From contig CAVTEM010000002.1 of assembly GCA_963733845.1 (NCBI GenBank), forward strand, positions 62,001-126,000: 64,000 nucleotides of DNA, written 5' to 3'. Origin of the DNA: DATFQE01 sp963733845. GTDB lineage: Bacteria > Actinomycetota > Thermoleophilia > Gaiellales > Gaiellaceae. Under the pieces are notes generated by a model. That model made no database searches. It had not been told where the DNA came from and was given only the letters and a program-made list of their open reading frames with translations. Shown here in pieces: positions 44,502 to 53,558 of this stretch; the first letter of the stretch is position 1, and the number at the start of each line of letters is the position of its first letter. Both the position numbers and the translations under genes were made by a program.

Positions 44502-45772
44502 GGGTAGAGGCCCCGCGTGGTGGTGGCCTCGGCGACGCGCTGCACCGCGAGCCCGTAGGCGGAGAGCCGCATCGAGACGTCGTCCTGCTCGTGCACGCGC
44601 CACGTCTCGTTGAACGCACGCGTGGTGATGTCGTTCAGGCGCGCGTTCACCTCGCTCTCCTTCCAGAAGTACTCCTGCAGACCCTGCACCCACTCGAAGT
44701 AGGAGACGACGACGCCGCCCGCGTTCGCGAGCACGTCAGGGAGGACGAGGATGCCGCGGTCTTCGAGGATCTCGTCGGCGGACGGCGTCACGGGCCCGTT
44801 GGCACCCTCGACGATGATCCTGGCCTTGACCTTGTCCGCGTTCGCGGCCGTGATCACCTGCTCGAGCGCGCACGGGGCGAAGACGTCGCAGTCGAGCAGC
44901 ACGAGCTCCTCGTTCGTGATCGCCTGGGTGTCCTTCAGGCCGGCCAGCGCGCCGGTCTCCTGCTTGTGGGCCTGCGCCAACCGGACGTCGATCCCGTTCG
45001 GGTTGTGGATGCCGCCGACGGAGTCGGAGAGCGCGATCACCTTCGCCCCCTCCTCCTCGAGGAAGAGCGCGAGGTAGCTGCCGACGTTGCCGAAACCCTG
45101 GACGGCGACGCGCGTCTCGGGGAACGTCAGCCCGCGCTTGCGCATGGCTTCCCGGAGCACGTACAGCGCGCCGTGCGCGGTCGCCTCCAGCCGCCCGAGC
45201 GAGCCGCCGATGTTCAGCGGCTTGCCGGTGACGACTCCGAGCACCGAGTGGCCCTTGTTCATCGAGAACGTGTCGAAGATCCATGCCATCACGCGCGGGT
45301 TCGTGCCCACGTCCGGAGCCGGGATGTCCTTCTCCGGCCCGATCTCGTTGATGATCTCGCTCGTGTAGCGGCGGGTCATCCGCTCGAGCTCACCGAGCGA
45401 CAGCTTCTTCGGGTCGACGATCACGCCGCCCTTGGCGCCGCCGAACGGGATGTTCATCAGCGCGCACTTCCACGTCATCCACATCGCGAGCGACTTGACC
45501 TCGTCGATCGTGACGTCCGGGTGGTACCGGATCCCGCCCTTGGACGGGCCGCGCGCGATGTTGTGCGTCACGCGGTAGCCCTCGTAGACCGCGATCGACC
45601 CGTCGTCCCTCGAGGTCGGGATCGAGACCGACACCGCCTTCTTGCACTGCTTGAGCACGTTGATCAGGTTCTGGTCGATGTGGAAGGTGTCGGCCACGCG
45701 CTGAAGCTGGAACTGCGCCAGCTCGTAGGGGTTCTCCCGCAGGTGCGTGGCCGGAGCTTCGACTGTCGTCAC
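44498..45772 (-). CDS. gdhA: Glu/Leu/Phe/Val dehydrogenase (glutamate dehydrogenase)
   Basis: A 424-residue NAD(P)-linked dehydrogenase that interconverts glutamate and 2-oxoglutarate. Catalytic and substrate regions: YRVTHNIARGPSKGGIRYHP, LAMWMTWKCALMNIPFGGAK with the catalytic Lys, and PAPDVGTNPRVMAW. The Rossmann motif is VAVQGFGNVGSYLALF with acidic-free IALSDSVGG after it. The GTG at 45772 is chosen since AAGGAG lies six bases upstream. It follows the PA-type protease by 37 bases and precedes the glutaredoxin-like gene and rex. Amino-acid specificity other than glutamate cannot be excluded. Confidence 0.88.
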   Translation of the reverse strand: MTTVEAPATHLRENPYELAQFQLQRVADTFHIDQNLINVLKQCKKAVSVSIPTSRDDGSIAVYEGYRVTHNIARGPSKGGIRYHPDVTIDEVKSLAMWMTWKCALMNIPFGGAKGGVIVDPKKLSLGELERMTRRYTSEIINEIGPEKDIPAPDVGTNPRVMAWIFDTFSMNKGHSVLGVVTGKPLNIGGSLGRLEATAHGALYVLREAMRKRGLTFPETRVAVQGFGNVGSYLALFLEEEGAKVIALSDSVGGIHNPNGIDVRLAQAHKQETGALAGLKDTQAITNEELVLLDCDVFAPCALEQVITAANADKVKARIIVEGANGPVTPSADEILEDRGILVLPDVLANAGGVVVSYFEWVQGLQEYFWKESEVNARLNDITTRAFNETWRVHEQDDVSMRLSAYGLAVQRVAEATTTRGLYP

Positions 45773-45809
45773 GATTCGCTCCTTGTCGATCGCACTGGTG
45801 CTGTCGAGG

Positions 45810-48376
45810 CTAACGGATCCTGAACTCGAGCGAGCGTCTGCCGGGCTCTCCGCCGTCGGTGGCAAACGTGCGCAGGAGCAGGCGATACGTGCCGGGCTCG
45901 AGCTCCTCGCCGGTGGGATCGCGGCCGGTCAGGCCGAACGCATAGCGGCCCGGGAGCAGGTCGCGCAGCCGGACCAGGACGCCGAGCCTGCGGCGACCCT
46001 GCCAGAGCTCGAGGTCCAGGCGGGCGAGCGGCCTGAGCTCGCCGCCCGAGACGCGCCCGGCGGTGAGCGAGACGACGGCCGGCGCCGAGTCCGAGGGCTC
46101 GAAGCTGGCGGCCGAGATCTCGACGTCGTTGACGAGCGGCTTGCGCGGGCTCGCCGGCGGGACGAGCCAGGGCACGCGGAAGGCGCCGCCGCCGATCGTG
46201 TTCACGCGCAGCGCGCCGGCGACCGGTTCGGGGCCGCCCGCGAACGCCAGGCGAGCCGTCACGAAGACCTGGGCCCGGCCGCCTGGGCCGAGTGTCAGCC
46301 GGCGCGGCGAGGCGGCGACAACCACCGGCCCCGAGCGCGGCGTCGCAACCGCCAGCTGGAGCGGGCGCGTCGAGAGATTGCGCAGCGTGACGACCCGGGT
46401 CGCGCGCCGGCCCTGGCCGCGCGCGGGCGGGAACGTCAGGCTCGCCGGTGCGGCGGCGGACTCGGACACTGCCGCCGCCCCGACGTCGAGCAAGCCCGAG
46501 CCCTGCGCGGTCAGCTCCTCGCGCGGCAGCGGACGGCTCGATCCGACGAGCAGGCTCTTGAGCGCCACGGCATCGAGTCGCGGCCGCGCCTGGACCAGGA
46601 GCGCGGCTGCGCCCGCCACGACGGCGGCCGAAGCGCTCGAGCCGCTTGCGGTGCCGAAGCGCGCCGAGGCGTCGGGGTTGCGGCCGGGCTCCGCGGTCAG
46701 CAGGGCCACGCCTGGCGCCGTCAGATCCGGCTTGAGCCGTCCGTCGAAGGCCAGCCCGCGCGAGGAGAAGGCGGCGACACCACCGGAGTCCACGTTCGAG
46801 CGCTCCTGCGGTGAGCCGAGCGACACACTCACCCGTCCGCCCTCGCGCAGAACCTGCGCCAGCTCGCGGCCGACGAGGTTCGGTACCGCGACCACAGGGA
46901 CGTCGATGTCCTCGGTCAAGCCCACCGAGCCGGACGGCAGCTCGGTGCCGTACAGGACGACGGCCTCGGCGCCCGCGCGTGCGGCCGCGGCGGCCGCGTC
47001 GCGCGGCGACGGTCCGCCCGGGACGAGAGCGGCGACGCCCGGCGACGCGGCTGAACCCAGCGCGGTCGAAGAAGGCCCCCAGATCCAGAGCCGGCGTCTC
47101 GAGCCCGGGGAGGTTCTCGGGCACGGCCGGCTGGTGCGAGCTCGAGCGCGAGCGGCTTTCCGGAGGCCACCGCACCGGCCAGCGGCAGCCGGCGGTCGAG
47201 CACGTTCCGCAGCCCGGTGCGGAGCACGACCCGGACGTCCTGGAGCCGCGGCCGGAGGTCGGCCGCGCCCACCGTGAGCGCCGCCCGCGAGCCTCCCGGC
47301 CCGGAGATGCTCCCGAACGACACGCCCGCGGGCCCGTCGTTCCCGGCCGGCGCGACGACGAGCGTGTCGTGGCGGAGCGCGCCTGCGACCGCCTGGGCCG
47401 CGGGGCTGTCGTCGAACGCGCCGAACGGCTCGGCGACGCCGAGGAGCGCGATCCGCGCGGCGTCGTGGGTGTCCCCGTCGTCGTTCGGGTCGACGGCCCG
47501 TTCGAGGCCGGCCACCAGCTGGTCCGTGCGCGCATAGAGCGAGAAGGATCCCCGCGAGTCGCGCTGCCAGCCTGCGATACGGATGGGCAGGAGAGAGGCG
47601 CGCGGCGCGATCCCCGACAGGCCGAGTGGCCCTCCGGAGCCGGTGACGAGGCCGGCGAGCTGCGTCCCGTGCCGCTCGAGCTCGCCGCTCCCCGGGCGCG
47701 CCTCTGCCTCGGCGGAGTCGTCGCCGTCCACGATGTCGATGCCTTCGAGGACGCGCCGGCCCAGGAAGCGGTGGCGCGTGTCCACGCCGGTGTCGAGCAG
47801 CGCGACCGTGACCCCGCGTCCGTCGAACCCCGGCAGACGAGCTTCGGCGCGGTAGGCCGCACCCGCCGCGACCGCCCCGCTCTCCAGGCGTTGCGCGGCG
47901 ATCGTCGCGGGGTAGGCGGCACGCACCGGATAGACGCCCCGAACGTCCCTGGAGCGCTCGAGCAGGGCGATGCCGCGCGGGTCGAGCGCCGCCGAGAAGC
48001 CCGACAGGACGCGCGTATAGCGGTACTCCGGCCGGACCCGGACTCCCTGCGCCGCCAGGCCGGCGATCAGCTGCTCCTGCGCGACCTGCGCGATCGTGTT
48101 CCAGCGCTTCAGCCTGGCCTCCGTCGCCCGGCCTCCGGTCTGCGCCAGCCGTTCCGCCAGGGACGGCACGCGCAGCAGGACGATCACGCGCTGGCCGACG
48201 GCGACCTCCGGCCGGGGCCCGCCGACGAGACCACTCCAGGCGGCGGCGGGCGGCGACTGCGCGGCGCCCGGATCGTCGGCCTCGCCTGCAGCGCCCGCGA
48301 CGGCGACCGCGGTCGCAGCGAGCGCGACCACGGCGAGCAGCAGGATGCGGGGCGCCCTACTGAGAGGCGTAGGCAT
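45810..48376 (-). CDS. Secreted subtilisin-like protease with PA-type insert, two frame changes
   Basis: About 855 residues in total. The signal region is ILLLAVVALAATAVAVAGAA, then an I9-like propeptide (VIVLLRVPSLAERL ... RYTRVLSGFSAALD). Catalytic Asp is in VTVALLDTGVDTRH, His in LERHGTQLAGLVTG, Asn in VVAPAGNDGPAG and Ser in GTASGSSASAAVVAG. Between Asn and Ser is a PA-type domain. The frame changes near 47140 and 47045 inside this insert and resumes with DAAAAARAGAEAVVLYGTEL. The C-terminal 300 residues are beta-sandwich-like (Fn3-type). ATG 48376 overlaps tsaD by 20 bases. Motifs are all in order, so assembly indels are the likely cause of the breaks. Confidence 0.82.
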
Positions 48377-49320
48377 CGACCGCAAGGTACCCGGGATACG
48401 TGACGGGCTCGATGAATCTGGCGGCCGATCCGATCATCGCCGCGTTGTCCGTGCAAAGGGACAGCGGCGCGAGAGCCGCATCCGGCAGCGCCGCCCGCAG
48501 CTCGGAGTTGGCGGCGACGCCGCCGACGACGGCTATCCGCTCGGCGCCGAAGGTGCTCCGCGGCTGCGTGGGCTCGCTCGGTCAGCGCCCGCACGATCGC
48601 CCGCTGATAGGAGGCGGCGAGATCGGCGCGGCGCCGCTCGAGCTCCTCCGGGGACAGGTCTCGGACGGTGTACAGGAGCGACGTCTTCAGCCCCGAGAAC
48701 GAGAAGTCGAACCCGCCGACGCGGGCCACCGGGAACGGGTAGGCCTCCGGGTCGCCCTCGCGCGCGAGCCGGTCGAGCTCCGCCCCGCCGGGGTAGCCCA
48801 GGCCGAGCAGGCGCGCGCCCTTGTCGAAGGCCTCGCCGGCGGCATCGTCGAGCGTCGTCCCGACACGGCGATAGCCGGCGTGGTCCTGCACGTCGAGCAA
48901 GAGCGTGTGGCCGCCGCTCGCGAGCAGGCAGAGGAAGGGCGGCTCGACCGGCTCCGGCTGGAGGTAGAGGGAGGCAACGTGGCCGTGCAGGTGGTCGACG
49001 GCGACGAGCGGCAGGCGACGTGCCCAGGCGATCGCTTTCGCAGCCGAGAGGCCGACGAGCAGGGCGCCGATCAGGCCCGGCCCGGCAGTCACTGCGACGC
49101 GCTCGACGTCGTCGAGGGTGACGCCGGCCTGCTCCTGCGCCTCGCGGATCACCGGCAGCACCAGCTCCAGGTGGCGGCGGGACGCGACCTCCGGCACGAC
49201 CCCGCCGTAGCGCGCGTGCAGGTCGGCCTGCGAGGCGACGACGCTGGCCCGGATCTCGCCCTCGTCCGTGACGATTGCGGCCGCGGTCTCGTCGCAGGAG
49301 GTCTCGAGCGCGAGAATCAC
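48357..49320 (-). CDS. tsaD: tRNA N6-adenosine threonylcarbamoyltransferase TsaD, one frame change
   Basis: Catalytic subunit for t6A37 tRNA modification, an essential enzyme. It starts at GTG 49320 with ILALETSCDETAAAIV, and has PEVASRRHLELVLP, AVTAGPGLIGALLVG, the metal-binding HLHGHV and LLASGGHTLLLDV. The frame changes near 48575, after VRALTERAHA, and resumes FGAERIAVVGGVAANSELR, then CTDNAAMIGSAA with the last metal ligand. The joined protein of about 320 residues is full length. An essential single-copy gene broken this way strongly points to sequence error. Confidence 0.92.
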
Positions 49321-49378
49321 CGTTCGATGATGCCTGCCGCCCGCTCGCCTGGCCGACGCCCTCGAGGGCCTGGAGTGA

Positions 49379-49843
49379 TCAGGCGCTGGCCGCCTCGCGC
49401 ACCGGGTCCTTCCACATGATCAGCGCGTCCTCGCGGTTGTCGGTGTAGTAGCCCCGCCTGATCCCCCGGGCCTTGAAGCCGAGCTTCTCGTACAGGCGGA
49501 TCGCGCTCGCGTTCGAGACGCGCACCTCGAGCGTGTAGCCGCGCCGGCCGTCGCCGGCGGTCAGCTCGAAGAGGCGTTCGAGCAGGTTCGTCGCGATACC
49601 GCGGCCCCGGTAGTCGGGTGCGACGGCGACGTTCATCACGTGCCAGGCGTCCACGTAGCGGGAGATGATCAGGTAGCCGACGAGCGCGTTCGACTCCGAG
49701 TCGTACGCGCCCAGGCAGACCGACGACGACTTCGTCAGCTCGCCCGCGAACATCGAGCGCGACCACGGCGTCGGGTAGGAGCGCCGCTCGATCCGCTCGA
49801 TCGCGCCCAGGTCGCGCAGGCGCAGGTTGCGGAGCTCGATCAC
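49379..49843 (-). CDS. rimI: Ribosomal-protein-alanine N-acetyltransferase RimI
   Basis: A 154-residue GNAT enzyme. The acetyl-CoA loop is VAPDYRGRGIATNLLERL and the family-typical end region is LEVRVSNASAIRLYEKLGF with the catalytic Glu and Tyr. RimI acetylates the N-terminus of ribosomal protein bS18 in enterobacteria and other targets in actinobacteria. Its GTG overlaps the tsaB stop (GTGA), the usual tsaB-rimI-tsaD order. Confidence 0.92.
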   Translation of the reverse strand: MIELRNLRLRDLGAIERIERRSYPTPWSRSMFAGELTKSSSVCLGAYDSESNALVGYLIISRYVDAWHVMNVAVAPDYRGRGIATNLLERLFELTAGDGRRGYTLEVRVSNASAIRLYEKLGFKARGIRRGYYTDNREDALIMWKDPVREAASA

Positions 49844-50418
49844 TGCGCGAGTGCCTGCTCGGCATCGGGAATCCGGACGTAGACCGGCTCGACGGCGTCC
49901 GGTGGGCCGAACTCTCGCGCCAGCGCGGCGTGGAAGCGCGCGCGAGGGAGGTGCCGCGGGTCGTCGTCGGGCGGGATCTCGGCGCCGAGGGCCTCCAGCT
50001 GCGCTCGGTAGCGGAGTGCGCCGTCGCCGACGAGCAGCGCCGCGGGCAGATCGGTGGGCGCGAGGACGCGGGGCTCGCGATCGATCAGCGCGAAGACCTC
50101 GCGCCTGCGGGCGTCCACCACTGGGATCGCGCCGGGCGCGCCGGCTGCGAGCGCCTCGAGCGTGGACACGCCTGCGAGCGGGAGGTCCAGCGCGAACGCC
50201 ATGCCTCGTGCGGCCGCGATTCCCATCCTGACGCCCGTGAAGCTGCCAGGGCCGACCCCGACGACCAGGGCGTCGAGCGCCCGGGGGTCATCGAGCAGGC
50301 CGTCGACGGCCGTGTAGACCTCGCGCGCGGGCACCGCCGCTTCAACGAGCGGCTCCCCGTCACGGACGAGAGCCGCCGTGGCCGTCGTCGTCGCGGTGTC
50401 CAGAGCCAGGATCAACAC
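49840..50418 (-). CDS. tsaB: TsaB, t6A complex scaffold
   Basis: A 192-residue ASKHA-fold protein that dimerises with TsaD. It has LILALDTATTTATAALV, VVGVGPGSFTGVRMGIAAAR and PLAGVSTLEALAAG. It lacks the metal-binding His pair, as expected. GTG 50418 lies 59 bases inside the tsaE reading frame. Confidence 0.92.
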   Translation of the reverse strand: MLILALDTATTTATAALVRDGEPLVEAAVPAREVYTAVDGLLDDPRALDALVVGVGPGSFTGVRMGIAAARGMAFALDLPLAGVSTLEALAAGAPGAIPVVDARRREVFALIDREPRVLAPTDLPAALLVGDGALRYRAQLEALGAEIPPDDDPRHLPRARFHAALAREFGPPDAVEPVYVRIPDAEQALAQ

Positions 50419-50857
50419 GCCGTCGCACCCGTTCTAGCAGGGAGCCTTCGGCCGCCGCGAGCGTGAGTGCCCTCCCGGTTGGCGAGGCGTGGCTCAACCG
50501 GATCATGACCCGCGCGGCCGGCAGGCTTCCGGCTCCGACCTCGGGCCATTCCACGAAGGCGACGGCGTCGTCGAAGTACGGCTCGAGGTCCCCCCACTCC
50601 GCGGCGGAAAAGCCCTGGAAACGGTACAGATCGAGGTGAGAGACCCAGACCCGGCCGCGGTAGCGGTTGCCGACCGTGTAGGTCGGGCTCGTCACCGGCG
50701 TCTCCACACCGAGAGCGCGCGCGGCGCCGCGGACCAGCGTCGTCTTGCCCGTACCGAGCTCGCCCGAGACGCCGACGACGTCGCCGGGCTCGAGCTCCGC
50801 GGCGACCGCGGCGCCGATCGCCTCGGTCTCCTCCGGCGAGGCCGACTCGAGCTCCAT
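50360..50857 (-). CDS. tsaE: TsaE, t6A complex ATPase
   Basis: A 165-residue P-loop ATPase with Walker A in GVSGELGTGKTTLVRGA, switch-like TSPTYTVGNRYRG, then VSHLDLYRF and the acidic site VAFVEWPEVG. It resets the TsaBD complex. It overlaps tsaB by 59 bases, longer than usual; the last 20 residues (rich in Asp, Gly and Arg) look unlike the family, so a one-base error that hides an earlier stop is possible. Confidence 0.9.
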   Translation of the reverse strand: MELESASPEETEAIGAAVAAELEPGDVVGVSGELGTGKTTLVRGAARALGVETPVTSPTYTVGNRYRGRVWVSHLDLYRFQGFSAAEWGDLEPYFDDAVAFVEWPEVGAGSLPAARVMIRLSHASPTGRALTLAAAEGSLLERVRRRVDPGSGHRDDDGHGGSRP

Positions 50858-50867
50858 GTCGGGGACG

Positions 50868-51521
50868 CTAGAAGAGGCCGAGCTGGACTGCAGGCTCGCT
50901 GACCAGCGCCGCCGGCTCGAGCGTTGGCTCCGGCGCCTGCGGCTCGGCCGCCGGGCGGCCGAGGATCCCGGGTAGGCGCGCGAAGTCCTCCTCGAGGACG
51001 CTCAGCATCTTCGGCGTGTAGAGAGCGGCGGCCGGGTGGTAGAGCGGGTAGAGCATGACCCGGTTGCCGCCGAGCGTCGTCTCCTGCTCCACCCCGTGCA
51101 CGCGCGTGATGCCTGCCGGCTTGCCCGAGAGGAGCTTGGTCGCGAAGTTGCCGAGCGTCGCGACCACGGTCGGCTCGATCAGCTCGATCTGGCGGAACAG
51201 GTGCGACTCGCAGGCCTCGATCTCGTCCGGCTGCGGGTCGCGGTTGCCGGGCGGGCGGCACTTGAGCACGTTGGCGATGTAGACCTCCGAGCGCTGCAGG
51301 CCGATGCCCTCGAGCAGCCGGTCGAGCAGCTTGCCCGCCTGGCCGACGAACGGGTAGCCCTGCTTGTCCTCGTGGAAGCCGGGCGCCTCGCCCACGAACA
51401 TCAGGTCGGCCTGCGGGTTTCCGACCCCGAAGACGACCTGCGTGCGGCCCTGCGCCAGCCGACAGCGCGTGCACGCGGACACCTGCTCCTCGAAGGCTGC
51501 CAGTGCGGCTGGGTCCGGCAT
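50868..51521 (-). CDS. Uracil-DNA glycosylase, family 4, with clamp-binding tail
   Basis: A 217-residue iron-sulfur uracil-DNA glycosylase. It has the Fe-S Cys pair in SACTRCRLAQGR, the active-site GEAPGFHEDKQGYPFVGQAG, a third Cys in NVLKCRPPGNRDP, a fourth in EIEACESHLF and the late motif LYPLYHPAAALY. The protein ends in VQLGLF, which fits the sliding-clamp-binding pattern QLxLF. ATG 51521 is chosen; longer in-frame reading upstream lies in repeat DNA. It heads the tsaE-tsaB-rimI-tsaD gene string. Confidence 0.9.
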   Translation of the reverse strand: MPDPAALAAFEEQVSACTRCRLAQGRTQVVFGVGNPQADLMFVGEAPGFHEDKQGYPFVGQAGKLLDRLLEGIGLQRSEVYIANVLKCRPPGNRDPQPDEIEACESHLFRQIELIEPTVVATLGNFATKLLSGKPAGITRVHGVEQETTLGGNRVMLYPLYHPAAALYTPKMLSVLEEDFARLPGILGRPAAEPQAPEPTLEPAALVSEPAVQLGLF

Positions 51522-51575
51522 CGGAGTGAGTGTAGGCCGGGCTGCGGACGAACGCTCGGTTGTCCACAAGTCGGC

Positions 51576-51610
51576 CGGACCTGTCCCGGACATGTCCGCT
51601 GGACACGGCC
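51576..51610. repeat. Degenerate palindromic repeat arms
   Basis: Contains GGACCTGTCC, GGACATGTCC and GGACACGGCC in series but lacks the GGGGTCTGACCCC core. It is likely the arm part of the dispersed repeat family, just upstream of the glycosylase start. Confidence 0.5.
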
Positions 51611-51674
51611 CAAAGCGCTGAGTCAGACGCCCCGAACCCGCTTGCTCAGCCGGTCGGACAAGGCTCCGCGAGCC

Positions 51675-51706
51675 AGGTCCGGGGGCCAGACCCTTGGACA
51701 TGGCCG
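51675..51706. repeat. Palindromic dispersed repeat, copy 3
   Basis: Reads AGGTCC, a GGGGGCCAGACCC core with one changed pair, and TTGGACATGGCCG. Lies between the glycosylase start and the FmdB stop, near the degenerate arms at 51576-51610. Confidence 0.7.
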
Positions 51707-51767
51707 CCGGCACGAAGGCATGGCTCGATCGGCCGCGGCCGTCGGAGACGCGCTATCCGGCGAGGGG

Positions 51768-51983
51768 CTAGTGCCCGCAGCCGCAGGAGCCGCCGCAGCA
51801 CCCGCCGCCCGCGGCCGTCTGGCCGAAGCTGGGCTGCTCACCGCCGCCGTGCGTCGCGAAGACCGAGAACTGCTTGCGCACGTTCGCGGCGCCGCAATCG
51901 GGGCAGTCGGGCTCGACACCGCCGCGCACGAGCTCCTCGAAATGCGATTCGCACTGCATGCAGACGTACTCGTAGATCGGCAT
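51768..51983 (-). CDS. FmdB-family zinc ribbon protein
   Basis: A 71-residue protein with the FmdB start PIYEYVCMQCESHFEELV and a second Cys pair in PDCPDCGAANV, forming one zinc ribbon. The tail is Gly/Cys/His-rich (GGGCCGGSCGCGH) and may bind metal. FmdB proteins are proposed regulators, without firm function. ATG 51983. Confidence 0.9.
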   Translation of the reverse strand: MPIYEYVCMQCESHFEELVRGGVEPDCPDCGAANVRKQFSVFATHGGGEQPSFGQTAAGGGCCGGSCGCGH

Positions 51984-52125
51984 CGCGTCAGAGTCTAACG
52001 CCGCGACGGACGTGCCTCGACGTGCGAGGAGCCAGCGTGTCCGCCCGACTCCAGGTGAGGACGATCACTCCCTCGGGGTACACTGTTCGGAGCCCGGTAT
52101 CCGCCTCGCGGAACTGGAGCCCAAG

Positions 52126-52794
52126 GTGATCGAAGCCATCACAGTCATCGGACGCGGCCGCGCCGGCGCGGCCATCGCGGCGCGACTCGAGGAGCGCGGC
52201 GTCGAGCTGCGCGACGATCCCGAGAGCGCCGAGGTCGTGCTGCTCTGCGTCCCGGACACGGCCATTTCGGACGTGGCCGGGGGTCTGACCCCTGGACACG
52301 CCTGGATCGGCCATGTCAGCGGAGCCACGCCGCTTTCGGCCCTGGCTCCGCACGAGAGGCGCTTCTCGATGCACCCGCTGCAGACGTTCACCCGCTCCCG
52401 AGGGCCGGAGCAACTGGACGGAGCGTACGCCGCCGTCAGCGGCGAGACGCCCCAGGCGCTCGCCGTCGCGACGGAGCTCGCACGCACGCTCGGCCTGCAG
52501 CCGTTCGAGCTCGCGGACGACCGGCGCAGCCTCTACCACGCGGGCGCGGCCATCGCCTCGAACTACCTCGTGACGCTGTACCGGATCGCCTCCGGCCTGC
52601 TCGCCGAGGCGGGTGCCCCGCCCGAAGCCCTCGTCCCGCTGATGCGCCAGACGATCGAGAACGGCTTCGAGCTGACGGGCCCGATCGCCCGCGGCGACTG
52701 GGCAACCGTGGACGCCCATCTCGACGCCATCCGTGCGGCGCAGCCCGAGGTCGAGCCGGTCTACCGCGTCCTCGCGGAGGCGACGCAACCGTGA
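52126..52794 (+). CDS. Rossmann/DUF2520 protein linked to pantothenate genes
   Basis: A 222-residue protein with an N-terminal Rossmann fold (ITVIGRGRAGAAIAARLEER, EVVLLCVPDTAI) and a C-terminal DUF2520 helical domain (SLYHAGAAIASNYLVTLYR). These proteins are often encoded next to panC and may be oxidoreductases; some are suggested to replace ketopantoate reductase, which is unproven. GTG 52126 is used because the earlier frame is not conserved. The stop overlaps panC (GTGA). Residues about 48-58 are encoded by a copy of the dispersed palindromic repeat. Confidence 0.8.
   Translation: MIEAITVIGRGRAGAAIAARLEERGVELRDDPESAEVVLLCVPDTAISDVAGGLTPGHAWIGHVSGATPLSALAPHERRFSMHPLQTFTRSRGPEQLDGAYAAVSGETPQALAVATELARTLGLQPFELADDRRSLYHAGAAIASNYLVTLYRIASGLLAEAGAPPEALVPLMRQTIENGFELTGPIARGDWATVDAHLDAIRAAQPEVEPVYRVLAEATQP
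52268..52302. repeat. Palindromic dispersed repeat inside coding sequence, copy 4
   Basis: The bases GGGGTCTGACCCC with flanks GGACGTGGCC and TGGACACG match the dispersed family closely, yet they are read in frame by the DUF2520 gene as SDVAGGLTPGHA. Either a repeat inserted in frame and was kept, or the match was recruited from coding sequence. Confidence 0.7.
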
Positions 52795-53558
52795 AGACGC
52801 TGCGCACCGTCGGAGGAGGTACGTGCAGAGCTCGCGGGACGCAAGGCCGTTGGCCTCGTCCCGACCATGGGCGCCTTCCACGAGGGCCACCTGGCCCTGA
52901 TCCGCGCCGCCCGGGCCGAGTGCGAGACGGTCGTCGTCAGCGTCTTCGTCAACCCGGCCCAGTTCGGGGCGGGCGAGGATTTCGAACGCTATCCGCGCGA
53001 CGAGCAGCGGGACTCCGACCTGGCCGAGCAGGCGGGGGCGGATTACCTCTTCGCGCCCGGGCCCGGACGAGGTCTACCCCACCGGGTACCAGACCTGGGT
53101 CGACGTGGAGCAGCTCGGCGTCGGTGCTGGAGGGAGCCCACCGTCCGGGCCACTTCCGCGGTGTGGCGACCGTCTGCCTGAAGCTCTTCAACATCGTCCG
53201 GCCCGACCGGGCCTACTTCGGGCAGAAGGATGCCCAGCAGGTGGCCGTCGTGCGGCGGATGGTCCGGGACCTCGAGCTCGCCGTCGAGATCCGCGCCGTG
53301 CCGACCGTGCGCGACGCGGACGGGCTGGCCCTCTCGTCCCGCAACGCCTACCTCTCGCCCGAGGACCGCGAGCGCGCGCTCGCGCTGCCTCGGGCGCTCG
53401 CCACCCGCGACCCCGAGCGAGCACGCGAGTTGCTGAACGGCCTCGACGCCGACTACGTCGAGGTCGCCGATTTCGAGCCGAGAGTGCTCGCAGCCGCCGT
53501 CCACGTGGGCGGCACCCGCCTGATCGACAACGTCGTCCTGGAAGGAGATGCCGCATGA
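52791..53558 (+). CDS. panC: Pantothenate synthetase PanC, three frame changes
   Basis: Condenses pantoate and beta-alanine with ATP. The start at GTG 52791 overlaps the previous stop. Frame changes near 52820, 53065 and 53125 separate the pieces, but every landmark is there in order: GLVPTMGAFHEGHLALIRAA, VVVSVFVNPAQFG, DEVYPTGYQTWVDV, HRPGHFRGVATVCLKLFNIV, RAYFGQKDAQQVAV and ALSSRNAYLSPEDR. A gene with three breaks but no motif loss is best explained by sequence indels. The stop overlaps panB (ATGA). Joined length is about 255 residues, slightly short of typical at the C-terminus. Confidence 0.9.
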   Translation: MKTLRTVGGGTCRARGTQGRWPRPDHGRLPRGPPGPDPRRPGRVRDGRRQRLRQPGPVRGGRGFRTLSARRAAGLRPGRAGGGGLPLRARARTRSTPPGTRPGSTWSSSASVLEGAHRPGHFRGVATVCLKLFNIVRPDRAYFGQKDAQQVAVVRRMVRDLELAVEIRAVPTVRDADGLALSSRNAYLSPEDRERALALPRALATRDPERARELLNGLDADYVEVADFEPRVLAAAVHVGGTRLIDNVVLEGDAA

